A stretch of 44,384 nt of DNA from Anabaena sp. UHCC 0187 (GTDB taxonomy: Bacteria; Cyanobacteriota; Cyanobacteriia; Cyanobacteriales; Nostocaceae): contig NZ_VILB01000008.1 in assembly GCF_009712035.1 (NCBI RefSeq), forward strand, positions 105,165 through 149,548. Reading direction: 5' to 3'. Shown here in pieces: positions 1-7,573 of this stretch (position 1 is its first letter; the number at the start of each line of letters is the position of its first letter). The position numbers were made by a program, and so were the translations under genes. The notes under the pieces are model-generated. The model worked only from the letters and a program-made list of their open reading frames with translations, was not told the DNA's origin and did no database searches.

Positions 1-1458
1 AGTTTGACAAACTTTTACCGATTGCTGATACCAAAATTCTGCTACTTGATATAATCCTTGTCCTTGATAAAATCTTCCTAACCCTGTAAATACCCAAAGG
101 ATTTCATCAGCAACCATAGATACTGGTAAATTATTCGCTGCTGCTGTTTCTTGGTTAATTTCATCTATTAACCGTTTTCCTAAATCTTCCCAATGAACAA
201 CAACTAACTGGAAATTTTCAATATCTTCGGAAGTGGGTGATTGAGGAAGTCTTTTAGCAAAGGCTATCATAGGAGTAATAAAAGTTCTTTCTAGAATTGG
301 CTGCTTTTCTCCAACTTCTGCTAACTGTTCCTGTAAAAACAACCGCACTAAATTATGAATTGTATAAGCTTCTGGTGATTCTTGTTCTATTTGTAAAAAG
401 TTAACTTGATAAAGTCTTTTTTTAGAGTTAGTTAATTCTTCCTCTGTCCAAGTTAGTTGTTTTTTCTCATTCTCTACTTCCAACTCAATTACCTTAACTA
501 CCAAATACCAAATAATAAACTGAGGAGAAAATAAACTTAAAAATGCTCCCAGATATTGAGTTTGAGTATCCAGTGTTTCCCAAGTTAAATTAAAAGCGGC
601 TTTAATTCCCAATTGAGTTTGATTGATAGTTTCTCTTTTTTGTAAAGCTGTTTCCGCTAACTTACGTTTTTGCAACCGTTCTAACATTTCAGTTAGAGAA
701 AGTCCCAAATCTGTTGTTAAATAACTTCCGACTAAAATTATCCCCAAAGGTAAATTTCCCAAAAACTCACATATTTGTGTAGCGGTTTCTGGTTCATTGA
801 CAACTCGCTGATGATTTTTTCCCAATTGCTTTTGTAAAAGTTCTAATGCTATTGGTGGTGATAGAACCTCTAAAGGTAGTTCTTGAATATAATTAGGGTC
901 TAAATGTTGTTGTCTAGTAGTTATCAAAACCCGAAAGCGTGTTTCTGGGGGAACAACATCTTGTAACTGTGTTAAATCAGTTAAATCATCAACGACAATT
1001 AAAACAGGTTTTTGTGTTTTTGGATATTGTAACCAACACCAAGCTACCTGTTGTTTTAGAGTTAGCAGCTTTCCTCCCTGTTCTTGAGGAATTTCTAAAC
1101 CTAATTCAAATGTAAAAAGCTCAAATACTTCTGCTGCGAGAAAACGTTGTCTAGCATTAAACCAAATTATGCCATCATAATGATCTTGATATTGTGTCGC
1201 GTATTGAGTAACTAATTCAGTTTTACCCAAACCACCCATTCCGGTTATTGCTACATAATTTCCCCGTCGCAAATCTTCATGGATAGTTGTCAGTTCTGTT
1301 TCTCGTCCGACAAAATGAACAGAACCACGATAGGGTATATCTTTAGTGGGGGTTAACTTTTTTTGTCCGTCAATATTTATTGTGTTTACCTGAACTGTAC
1401 CACCTGGTAAAGCAACAGCACCTATTTTATCTGCTAACTTGCTAAAGTTGTCAGTCAT
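1..1458 (-). CDS. NB-ARC STAND ATPase (NLR-like), C-terminus cut by window edge
   Basis: Open frame from an ATG at 1456-1458 to the window edge, about 486 residues with no stop. It carries a P-loop GMGGLGKT (residues 73-80), a Walker B strand VLIVVDD (152-158), a TTR motif and a GNLPLGI segment, which together mark an NB-ARC nucleotide-binding oligomerisation domain. The visible C-terminal end (GRFYQGQGLYQVAEFWY) looks like the first tetratricopeptide repeat, so a TPR sensor probably follows outside the window. The N-terminus before the ATPase is short and contains KLADKIG followed by GGTVQVNTINI, nearly repeating the C-terminus of the gene just upstream on the same strand. Proteins of this kind are signalling switches that oligomerise on ligand binding; many act in bacterial immunity or cell death. 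The actual ligand and role here are unknown. Confidence 0.88.
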   Translation of the reverse strand, partial: MTDNFSKLADKIGAVALPGGTVQVNTINIDGQKKLTPTKDIPYRGSVHFVGRETELTTIHEDLRRGNYVAITGMGGLGKTELVTQYATQYQDHYDGIIWFNARQRFLAAEVFELFTFELGLEIPQEQGGKLLTLKQQVAWCWLQYPKTQKPVLIVVDDLTDLTQLQDVVPPETRFRVLITTRQQHLDPNYIQELPLEVLSPPIALELLQKQLGKNHQRVVNEPETATQICEFLGNLPLGIILVGSYLTTDLGLSLTEMLERLQKRKLAETALQKRETINQTQLGIKAAFNLTWETLDTQTQYLGAFLSLFSPQFIIWYLVVKVIELEVENEKKQLTWTEEELTNSKKRLYQVNFLQIEQESPEAYTIHNLVRLFLQEQLAEVGEKQPILERTFITPMIAFAKRLPQSPTSEDIENFQLVVVHWEDLGKRLIDEINQETAAANNLPVSMVADEILWVFTGLGRFYQGQGLYQVAEFWYQQSVKVCQT

Positions 1459-1479
1459 AAAGCTTATTGTTGATAAAAT

Positions 1480-1579
1480 ATTGTGGGGTGGGCATCTTGC
1501 CTGCCCCATTGTTGATATAATGTTGTAAAGTAAATATGTTTGTGCTTAAATTTGGACAGGCTAGAAGCCTATCCCACAA
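1480..1579. repeat. Palindromic GTGGGGTGGGC repeat between effector and NLR genes
   Basis: The spacer begins TTGTGGGGTGGGCATCTTGC and ends GCCTATCCCACAAG, giving imperfect terminal inverted repeats with a small inner hairpin (AGGCTAGAAGCCT). The left half is almost identical to the 63-base element at 23541-23603, so both belong to one dispersed palindromic repeat family. The positions are direct observations; mobility is not shown. Confidence 0.6.
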
Positions 1580-1605
1580 GCAGAAGTTTTAGTTTTTAAA
1601 TCTGG

Positions 1606-2004
1606 TTAAAAGTTCATAGTATTAATTGTTCCTGTCCCTCCAGACATGACAACCATACCAATTTTGTCCGCTAATTTCTCTAAGTTCGGTGTCGCTAGAA
1701 TGTCCGCTATTTTAGGATTTTGTTCTGCTTTTGCTACTGTGACTAATTCCTGGATAACTTGACTAATATTAGGGTCTGCTTTCGCTGCGGTTTCTATTTC
1801 CAGTACAGCTTGACCATAATTAAGGGGTTGTTCTGGTGCTTGTTCAATAGCTGCGAAAGTTCCAGGTAGTCGCTGTTTCAACAATTCCAAAAACTGCTGA
1901 GTTTTGTGAGATAAAGTGTCTCCAATGTTTTCGCCAATTTTTTCCAAGGCTTTGGTAGCGAGTACGGTCGCAACAGCAATAGCGCCAGTTGTTAATGGTT
2001 CCAT
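1606..2004 (-). CDS. Small partner/effector-like protein upstream of the NLR
   Basis: 132 residues, starting at an ATG at 2002-2004. The N-terminus (TTGAIAVATVLATKALEKIG, residues 5-24) is a glycine/alanine-rich hydrophobic helix; the middle is helical with an APEQPLNYGQAVLE motif. I recall this region as an N-terminal domain fused to other cyanobacterial STAND proteins, though I could not verify it here. The C-terminus (107-132) ends in GGTGTINTMNF and matches residues 4-29 of the following NB-ARC protein at about 15 of 26 positions. The two genes share a strand with a 147-base gap. The layout (helical domain plus C-terminal motif, then NLR with the same motif at its N-terminus) fits an effector recruited by homotypic motif contact. 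The function is inferred. Confidence 0.75.
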   Translation of the reverse strand: MEPLTTGAIAVATVLATKALEKIGENIGDTLSHKTQQFLELLKQRLPGTFAAIEQAPEQPLNYGQAVLEIETAAKADPNISQVIQELVTVAKAEQNPKIADILATPNLEKLADKIGMVVMSGGTGTINTMNF

Positions 2005-2163
2005 TTGTAATATTGGTTAAGGTATCATTTTTCTCCTCATGATTTATGATACATCTTTTTTGCCAAGGCTTCACTACACCTTATATATTCCTCAACGCAG
2101 TCCTGTCTGAATTGTGGTTTATTTAATCTATCTGCTATTTTTTTCTATAACTAAATTGGAAAA

Positions 2164-2410
2164 TCAAATATTAATAATATCTTCATATATTTCTGCTATT
2201 TCTAGAATCAACCCAACGGAATCTAAATGTAATTTATCATCACGATTCATCAAAGTTTGTATAGTCCAATTTCCTTTTTCATCTTGACGATAAACTTCTA
2301 CCTTAACTTCATTTTGAGAAATTAAAACATATTCTTTTAAACATATAAATACAAATGTAGCGCCAGGTATTTTTTGCTGAATATTGGGTATAAACCAGAA
2401 AAATATAGTC
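2164..2410 (-). pseudogene. Remnant of an Uma2-family (DUF820) nuclease gene
   Basis: On the minus strand the frame ending at the TGA at 2164-2166 reads LKEYVLISQNEVKVEVYRQD, then LDSVGLILEIAEIYEDI. This is the characteristic C-terminal part of Uma2-type putative restriction endonucleases, which are very numerous in cyanobacteria. The same frame reaches an in-frame stop near 2400, and no upstream N-terminal or catalytic region (usual length about 190 residues) can be found before the PAM68 gene. It is best read as a decayed 3' fragment. The rest of the 2005-2502 spacer shows nothing else recognisable. Confidence 0.6.
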
Positions 2411-2502
2411 TTTTAAACTTGAAGTTAAAATCATAAAAATTCAACTTCAACACTCATTTTCCAACTTACCCCATATTACAGTTATTACCTGGACGCTGCT
2501 CG

Positions 2503-2973
2503 TCAAACGTCTTTTTTCCGGGTATCACGCCAAACTTCGGCCATTCTTCCCCAGTTAGTGCTAAATTCACCCAAACCTAGAAAAGTTCCCGGTGTTTCTT
2601 CATCCCAAGACGCAGAAAGAACACCATAGGTAATTCCTACCACACCTAACCCAAACAATCCCATATTCACCAATAAAACGGCAATAGGCGGAAGTTGGAT
2701 ATCAGCCAAGGTGACTAGCAGATAGCTGGCTACCAAGCTAGTAATCCCTAAAGCCGTGGGGATACCGCAAAAACCAGCCACTCGGCGAATCATTCGCTGA
2801 CTGACTACTTCAGGAATCGCCATTTCTTGTTTAGAATAACGGCGTTGCTGTTGCGGTTTTTCTTGGGTTTCTTGGGTTTTAATGACGGACTTAGTTACAG
2901 TCTTAGGGGGTTTTGGACGCTTTTTGTTTGGCTCAAAAGGCAAGGGACTACGTTCCGATTCTTCAGCAGCCAT
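2503..2973 (-). CDS. pam68: PAM68-like photosystem II assembly protein (DUF3464)
   Basis: 156 residues: a charged, proline-rich N-terminal tail (about 1-55), then two hydrophobic segments (roughly 68-90 and 97-120), then a conserved end with SASWDEETPGTFLGLGEF. This is the PAM68 architecture; the cyanobacterial homologue (Sll0933 in Synechocystis) is a thylakoid membrane factor for photosystem II assembly. The gene lies 12 bases downstream of rpsO on the same strand, a pairing I recall from other cyanobacteria, so the two are probably co-transcribed. Identification rests on the tail motif, topology and neighbour. Confidence 0.85.
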   Translation of the reverse strand: MAAEESERSPLPFEPNKKRPKPPKTVTKSVIKTQETQEKPQQQRRYSKQEMAIPEVVSQRMIRRVAGFCGIPTALGITSLVASYLLVTLADIQLPPIAVLLVNMGLFGLGVVGITYGVLSASWDEETPGTFLGLGEFSTNWGRMAEVWRDTRKKDV

Positions 2974-2985
2974 AAGAATTAGTTC

Positions 2986-3255
2986 CTAACCGCGAATACC
3001 AAGACGACCAATGATAGCTTTATATTTTTCCTGACTACCTGCTTGGATATAAGCCAGAAGACGCTTTCTTTGACCAATCATCTTCAACAGCCCTCTGCGG
3101 GAGGAATGGTCTTTTTTATTAGCTTGCAAATGTTGACTGAGCTTGTTAATGCGGTCAGTTAGCATGGCAATTTGAACATCAGCCGAACCGGTGTCGGTTT
3201 CATGAACTTGGAAGCCAGAAATTATTTCTTGTTTGCGCTGTTGCGTCAGAGCCAT
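2986..3255 (-). CDS. rpsO: 30S ribosomal protein S15
   Basis: 89 residues, the standard S15 length. The sequence has the family hallmarks GSADVQIAMLTDRI, LSQHLQANKKDHSSRRGLL and the RLLAY segment that contact 16S rRNA in the central domain of the small subunit. It starts MALTQQRKQEII and is followed by the PAM68 gene after only 12 bases, suggesting one transcript. Nothing unusual was seen. Confidence 0.98.
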   Translation of the reverse strand: MALTQQRKQEIISGFQVHETDTGSADVQIAMLTDRINKLSQHLQANKKDHSSRRGLLKMIGQRKRLLAYIQAGSQEKYKAIIGRLGIRG

Positions 3256-3409
3256 GATCGCTTAAATTGTGATTGTTTTTAAATTTGTGTAGCAGCTTTC
3301 TATAATATCACACCCAGCCATTGGCGTGGCAAATTTCTCTAGGACTCCTGACACTCTCAGGGCTTAACAATAGTAATGAAATCAAATCCTCTCATTTTTC
3401 AACTTTTCC

Positions 3410-3820
3410 CTACCGACCATAGAGAAATGTGACCATCCGTAGACTGAGCCAGCCTAAGAGAGCATACACGATGATTGCAATTAGGATATTGACATCAAAA
3501 ATATTCGCTCCACCACCAGCAACAGGACTGATCAATAAGGTGGAAAATGGCGCAATGAAGGGATCAGAAAGATTGTAAATAAACTGGGCAAAAGTATTTT
3601 GCGTATTTGCTCCGGAAAAACGCAGAAAGAAGCGCAACATCAGCAGAATTTCCAGCATTCCCACTAGAAGATAAATGCTATTGATAATCCAGGCAAATGT
3701 AGATCTGCGTTTACCAGATTCAAGTCGTCCCTCTTCCTGTTGCAGTCGGAAACTTTCTTCTTCACTGTGAAGTTCTTGTCTCCGCTCAGAATTACTTCGT
3801 TCACGAGGATTTCTATTCAT
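3410..3820 (-). CDS. YggT family membrane protein
   Basis: 136 residues. A strongly charged N-terminal region (MNRNPRERSNSERRQELHSE, through about residue 38) precedes two hydrophobic segments (about 42-70 and 108-130) separated by the YNLSDPFIAPFSTLL loop typical of YggT proteins. YggT proteins are small integral membrane proteins; cyanobacterial and plastid members (YCF19/CCB3 group) are linked to cytochrome b6 haem attachment or thylakoid organisation, but no role can be assigned from this sequence alone. The charged N-terminal extension is longer than in the E. coli protein. It is a single gene with no tight operon partner. Confidence 0.85.
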   Translation of the reverse strand: MNRNPRERSNSERRQELHSEEESFRLQQEEGRLESGKRRSTFAWIINSIYLLVGMLEILLMLRFFLRFSGANTQNTFAQFIYNLSDPFIAPFSTLLISPVAGGGANIFDVNILIAIIVYALLGWLSLRMVTFLYGR

Positions 3821-3900
3821 AAGTTTGGGATTTTTATTAATGTGGCCATAACTTCGGCGCTTGTCTTCAACCCTCAGATATAGCCTGGCATCCTCAAAAA

Positions 3901-4056
3901 TTAGACCATGCGGCGACCAACTAGTAAATTGTAAACTATTGCAATTAGAGCTAAAACTAAAAGCAGATGAATTAAACTACCTCCGACATTAACTGAGAAT
4001 CCTAATAGCCAGAGGACAAAGAGTACAACAGCAGCCGTCCAAATTAGATTAATCAT
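3901..4056 (-). CDS. Small lmo0937-type membrane protein, 51 residues
   Basis: Short reading frame starting MINLIWTAAVVLFVLWLLGF and ending VGRRMV. It has two hydrophobic segments (about 4-20 and 28-46) joined by a short SVNVGGS turn, matching the lmo0937/DUF5670 family of tiny two-helix membrane proteins that is common in cyanobacteria. No function is known for the family. The 80-base spacer to the YggT gene and shared strand would allow co-transcription. Confidence 0.75.
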   Translation of the reverse strand: MINLIWTAAVVLFVLWLLGFSVNVGGSLIHLLLVLALIAIVYNLLVGRRMV

Positions 4057-4332
4057 ATTTGCCTTTTCTATAATGTGTTATTACAGAGGTGTTTGGTTAT
4101 GCAAATATCTTATCTGAACCTTATTGGATCTCAATCCTCAAGAAGAGATAGTCCAACCGAAAGAGAACAAATTTAACCATCAGCACTCTTTTTTTGGCGA
4201 AGATATTGAGGAGAGAGACGGTATTTTTGCTGCTGTTGCTAAATCTTGAATCGAATCTAAGATTGGAGAAATCCAGCAGTAGCAAGTCATGTCTTTGATT
4301 AAAGAATCTCAGTGTCTTTAGTCCTGAGAGTG

Positions 4333-4809
4333 TCAATCCGGTGATTTGAGAGCCTGATCTAAAACTTGTCTAGCTTGTTCTGCTTTTCCTCTCGCTTCCT
4401 GGTAACGCAGATTAGCTTGAGCAAAATTTTTGAGAACCTTAAAGCCTTCTTTAAGATGGGTTATTTCTTCCTCGGTGACGGATTTATCGGAAAACAGCAC
4501 ATCAATAGCTTGACGAATTTCTAAGGCTTCAGTGCGCGATTCTTGGACTTTTAACTTCAGGGAAGCTAAATTACTGAGAATTTGCACTGCTTGGGTAATT
4601 TCATCTTCACGACTAGAAGTATCTGTAGTTGGTTCTTTCACCTCAATTAATTGTTGCGGACCAAATCCCTCTTCTAGTTCCGTTGGTAATTCACCAGCTT
4701 CCATGAGTTCCATTAGCTGATCCATGGCTTTATCACGGGCTTTAGCGGAATCTTTACCAGGAACAGTAAGGATAAGTTCCGGGCTTTGAGCGAGACTGTA
4801 CTGAACCAT
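4333..4809 (-). CDS. Conserved cyanobacterial hypothetical protein, helical
   Basis: 158 residues with no recognised domain. An N-terminal part (MVQYSLAQSPELILTVPGKD) looks beta-like; from about residue 66 the protein is strongly helical and charged, with probable coiled-coil character (LKLKVQESRTEALEIRQAID; ARGKAEQARQVLDQALKSPD). There is no signal peptide, membrane segment or cysteine. It is divergent from the next gene at 4937 with a 127-base spacer holding both promoters. Soluble and possibly oligomeric; function unknown. Confidence 0.7.
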   Translation of the reverse strand: MVQYSLAQSPELILTVPGKDSAKARDKAMDQLMELMEAGELPTELEEGFGPQQLIEVKEPTTDTSSREDEITQAVQILSNLASLKLKVQESRTEALEIRQAIDVLFSDKSVTEEEITHLKEGFKVLKNFAQANLRYQEARGKAEQARQVLDQALKSPD

Positions 4810-4936
4810 AGGTGTATATATAAATCCTAGCTAATTTGTGAAAAGTATGATTGCAATTAAGAATCGCAAAGAAAAGAAATTTTGCTTCAATTATACTGAA
4901 TAAAGGTAAACCAAAATATAACAAAAGGGAAGATTT

Positions 4937-6193
4937 ATGACTCCCAATCCCGCCATTATGCGTTCTGTGGAACAACTGGGCTACCGAGTTACGGTTGGTG
5001 ATGTGTCCACCCAGATAGGATTAAATATAGCTGAAGTCAATCAAAGTTTACTAGCCCTAGCTGCTGACGCTGGGGGACATTTACAGGTTGCAGAATCAGG
5101 TGATGTTGTTTACCAATTTCCCAAAAATTTTCGGGATATTATCCGCAACAAATACTTGCAAATACGTTTGCAAGAATGGTGGAAAAAAGTTTGGTCTGTC
5201 CTATTTTACCTAATTCGGATTTCCTTCGGTATCCTTTTAGTTGCTTCTATTTTGCTAATTACTGTAACTATCATCATTATTATGACTGCTAGTTCAGATC
5301 GGGATAATGACAATCGCAGTAATAATTCTAGAGGTTTTAATTTCTTCTTTTTCCCAGATTTATTCTGGTATTTTAGCCCGAATCACCGTGATTCTTACCG
5401 AGAACGGCGGAGGGAACGGGGCGAAAATAATGAAATGAATTTTTTTGAAGCTGTGTTTTCATTCCTCTTTGGTGATGGCGATCCTAACGCCAATTTGGAA
5501 GAACGTCGCTGGGAAGAAATTGGGGCTGTAATTAGTAATAATCAAGGGGCTGTAGTCGCAGAACAAATTTCTCCTTATTTAGATGATATTGGCGCAAAAT
5601 ATCAACAGGAATATGAGGATTATATGTTACCTGTGCTGGTACGATTTAATGGAATGCCCCAGGTAAGTTCGGACGGGCAAATAGTCTATTATTTCCCAGA
5701 ATTACAAGTAAGAGCAAGTAAAAAAAAGCGGCACTCAATATCTGAATATTTGCATGAATTTTCCTGGAAGTTTAGTGCGGCTAGTTCTGGACAACTTATG
5801 CTCAGTGCTGGTTTAGGAGGAGTGAATTTTGTTGGGGCTTTAATCTTGGGTAATTTATTGAGAAATGGCACAATTGCGGCTCAGATTGGGGGGTTAGTCG
5901 CTTTTGTGCAAGGTATTTATGGACTTTTATTAGCTTATGGTACAGGTTTTTTAGCTATTCCCTTAATTCGGTATTTTTGGATTAAACGACGCAATGATCA
6001 GATTTCTACTCGCAATCTTCAACGCCAAGAACGGGCTAGATTATTAGCAGGTGCAGACACTTCTTTACAGAAAAAGATCGCCTTTGCACGTGAATTTGCC
6101 ACAGAAAAAGTTATTGGTAAGGAAGATTCAGTTTATTCCACAGAAACAGATTTGTTAGAACAGGAATTTAAGAATAAGCAAATAGGTGATTAG
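4937..6193 (+). CDS. Conserved membrane protein with winged-helix-like N-terminus
   Basis: 418 residues. Residues 1-60 (SVEQLGYRVTVGDVSTQIGL, then LQVAESGDVVYQFP) look like a small winged-helix domain. Two groups of membrane segments follow: about 89-117 (very hydrophobic, LLVASILLITVTIIIIM) and about 284-345. A charged, asparagine/arginine-rich loop lies between 118 and 170, and the C-terminal tail is soluble and charged. The family is conserved across cyanobacteria and, as I recall, has a plastid homologue in plants (At5g03900 group); the molecular function is not established. Starts with ATG after AAAGGGAAGATTT, a fair ribosome site. Confidence 0.75.
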   Translation: MTPNPAIMRSVEQLGYRVTVGDVSTQIGLNIAEVNQSLLALAADAGGHLQVAESGDVVYQFPKNFRDIIRNKYLQIRLQEWWKKVWSVLFYLIRISFGILLVASILLITVTIIIIMTASSDRDNDNRSNNSRGFNFFFFPDLFWYFSPNHRDSYRERRRERGENNEMNFFEAVFSFLFGDGDPNANLEERRWEEIGAVISNNQGAVVAEQISPYLDDIGAKYQQEYEDYMLPVLVRFNGMPQVSSDGQIVYYFPELQVRASKKKRHSISEYLHEFSWKFSAASSGQLMLSAGLGGVNFVGALILGNLLRNGTIAAQIGGLVAFVQGIYGLLLAYGTGFLAIPLIRYFWIKRRNDQISTRNLQRQERARLLAGADTSLQKKIAFAREFATEKVIGKEDSVYSTETDLLEQEFKNKQIGD

Positions 6194-6262
6194 TCAGTTG
6201 TCAGTTGTCATTGGTTGTTGGTCATTATTCCCCCCTGCTCCCTGCTCCCTGCCCCCTGACTC
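6194..6262. repeat. Short heptamer-like tandem repeats between convergent genes
   Basis: The spacer consists of GTCAGTT-type units followed by CCCTGCT-type units (ctgctccctgctccctgccc). Similar GTCAGTT repeats occur at 18134-18168. These are typical short tandemly repeated sequences of Nostocales intergenic DNA. Confidence 0.7.
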
Positions 6263-7408
6263 CTACTTTGCTTGAATGGGTGTCAGGGCTACACCTTTGT
6301 AGTAATATCCTAAAATTTGTAAGTGGTTTGCACCACGTTTTGCTAGTTCATAAGCTCCCCATTGGCTCATTCCTAAACCATGGCCAAAACCTAATCCTTG
6401 GAGGACAAAACCACCATTTGCATCTTTACTGACAATAAAACGGGTACTTTTAATTCTGAGTGCAGTTCTAACTTCTTCACCTTCAAGAACTTTAGTCCCT
6501 TTATCACCGATAATTTTCAGGGATTTGACACTTTTGAAAGGTGAAAGAGTTTCGATAATCATATCTTTGACATTACCAACACCGGAAATTCTGGCACTAA
6601 TTTCTCCAGGAGTGAAGGTTTTTGTCCAGTTACATTCTTTGATATTTTGGTCAAAGTCGGGAACAGCCCGCAGATAAGGTTCTTTGCTAACCCAAACATC
6701 TTCAACGTTTTCAGTGTGTCCACCAGAACAAGCGTGAAAGACGGAAAGAATGATTTGGTTGTTGTAGGTTAAGACTTTGCCAGCGGTGGTGTCTACTGCG
6801 GCGTAGGTTTTGGGTGCTTCACTACTGACACCTTTATAAATTTGCCAACGGTCTGGACTATCCCCTAAATCATAAACGGGATTTTTGCGTTGTCTTTCGC
6901 GCTCATACAGGGCATAGGTACGGGCAGCAATGGCTTGGGCTTTCAGGGCTTCTGGCGGCCAGCTAGTATCCATTTCTCCACCAATAACGCTGTAGAGATA
7001 TTCTTCTAAATCTACCCAGTTAACGGCAGTTAAACCGTTTGCTGTGGGTACTACTAAGGTTCTACCACGAAACCAGCGATCGCCAATATAAACAAATCCC
7101 TTATTAGTGGGTTCAATCCAAAATAACCCCGATTGCCACCTGTCTAAAGCCACACCTCCAGGAACTGCTTGAGCCGCAAAGGCACTCATTCCTGGTAATT
7201 GTCCGAGAGTCTTACCACTACTATCTTTGACAATAGCAGTTGTGGAAGCACCGACTTTTACCTGTTTAACTTCTCTTTCAATTGCTACACGCAGAATTAC
7301 AGATGCTTGTGCAGGAGCAAGTAACGCAAACCAGATCAAGATACCTATCCACCAATGTCTACCTTTAATCTCAGAAAATAAATTGCCTAATAACAGTGGG
7401 AATTTCAT
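6263..7408 (-). CDS. SpoIID/LytB domain protein
   Basis: 381 residues with an N-terminal hydrophobic signal segment (about 16-36, GILIWFALLAPAQAS) giving secretion to the periplasm. The rest is a SpoIID/LytB domain: the conserved segment YSVIGGEMDTSWPPEALKAQ (near 138-157) followed by AARTYAL, an SVFHACSGGHTENVEDVW block, and the C-terminal LGFGHGLGMSQWGAYELAKR block. In sporulating bacteria SpoIID is a lytic transglycosylase that cuts denuded glycan strands; in cyanobacteria, which do not sporulate, members probably act in cell-wall remodelling. The glutamate in the GGEM segment corresponds to the catalytic position in SpoIID. Convergent with the membrane-protein gene at 4937. Confidence 0.9.
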   Translation of the reverse strand: MKFPLLLGNLFSEIKGRHWWIGILIWFALLAPAQASVILRVAIEREVKQVKVGASTTAIVKDSSGKTLGQLPGMSAFAAQAVPGGVALDRWQSGLFWIEPTNKGFVYIGDRWFRGRTLVVPTANGLTAVNWVDLEEYLYSVIGGEMDTSWPPEALKAQAIAARTYALYERERQRKNPVYDLGDSPDRWQIYKGVSSEAPKTYAAVDTTAGKVLTYNNQIILSVFHACSGGHTENVEDVWVSKEPYLRAVPDFDQNIKECNWTKTFTPGEISARISGVGNVKDMIIETLSPFKSVKSLKIIGDKGTKVLEGEEVRTALRIKSTRFIVSKDANGGFVLQGLGFGHGLGMSQWGAYELAKRGANHLQILGYYYKGVALTPIQAK

Positions 7409-7490
7409 GCTAATTGTTTAATCACAAGCGTCTACTATTCTAGTTCAGCAATTCTCTAAAACGCGAGATTGGGGACTGGGGACTGGGTAA

Positions 7491-7550
7491 CTTCTTTCTT
7501 CTTTCTTCTTTCTTCTTTCTTCTTTCTTCTTTCTTCTTTCTTCTTTCTTC
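7491..7550. repeat. Heptanucleotide tandem repeat (CTTCTTT), 8.6 copies
   Basis: Eight perfect CTTCTTT units plus four bases lie in the spacer between the tyrosine-kinase and SpoIID genes. It is flanked by GGGGACT repeats (about 7471-7487) and CTGACTC repeats (7551-7566), so three different heptamers sit side by side. This is the short tandemly repeated repetitive (STRR) class of heterocystous cyanobacteria. Confidence 0.95.
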
Positions 7551-7573
7551 CTGACTCCTGACTCCTCTTTTCA

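Noticed and set aside
4121-4336. 71-codon minus-strand frame overlapping the 4333-4809 gene end
   Set aside because: Composition is leucine/phenylalanine-rich with no family likeness, no ribosome site and no conserved motif; it looks like chance coding in a spacer.
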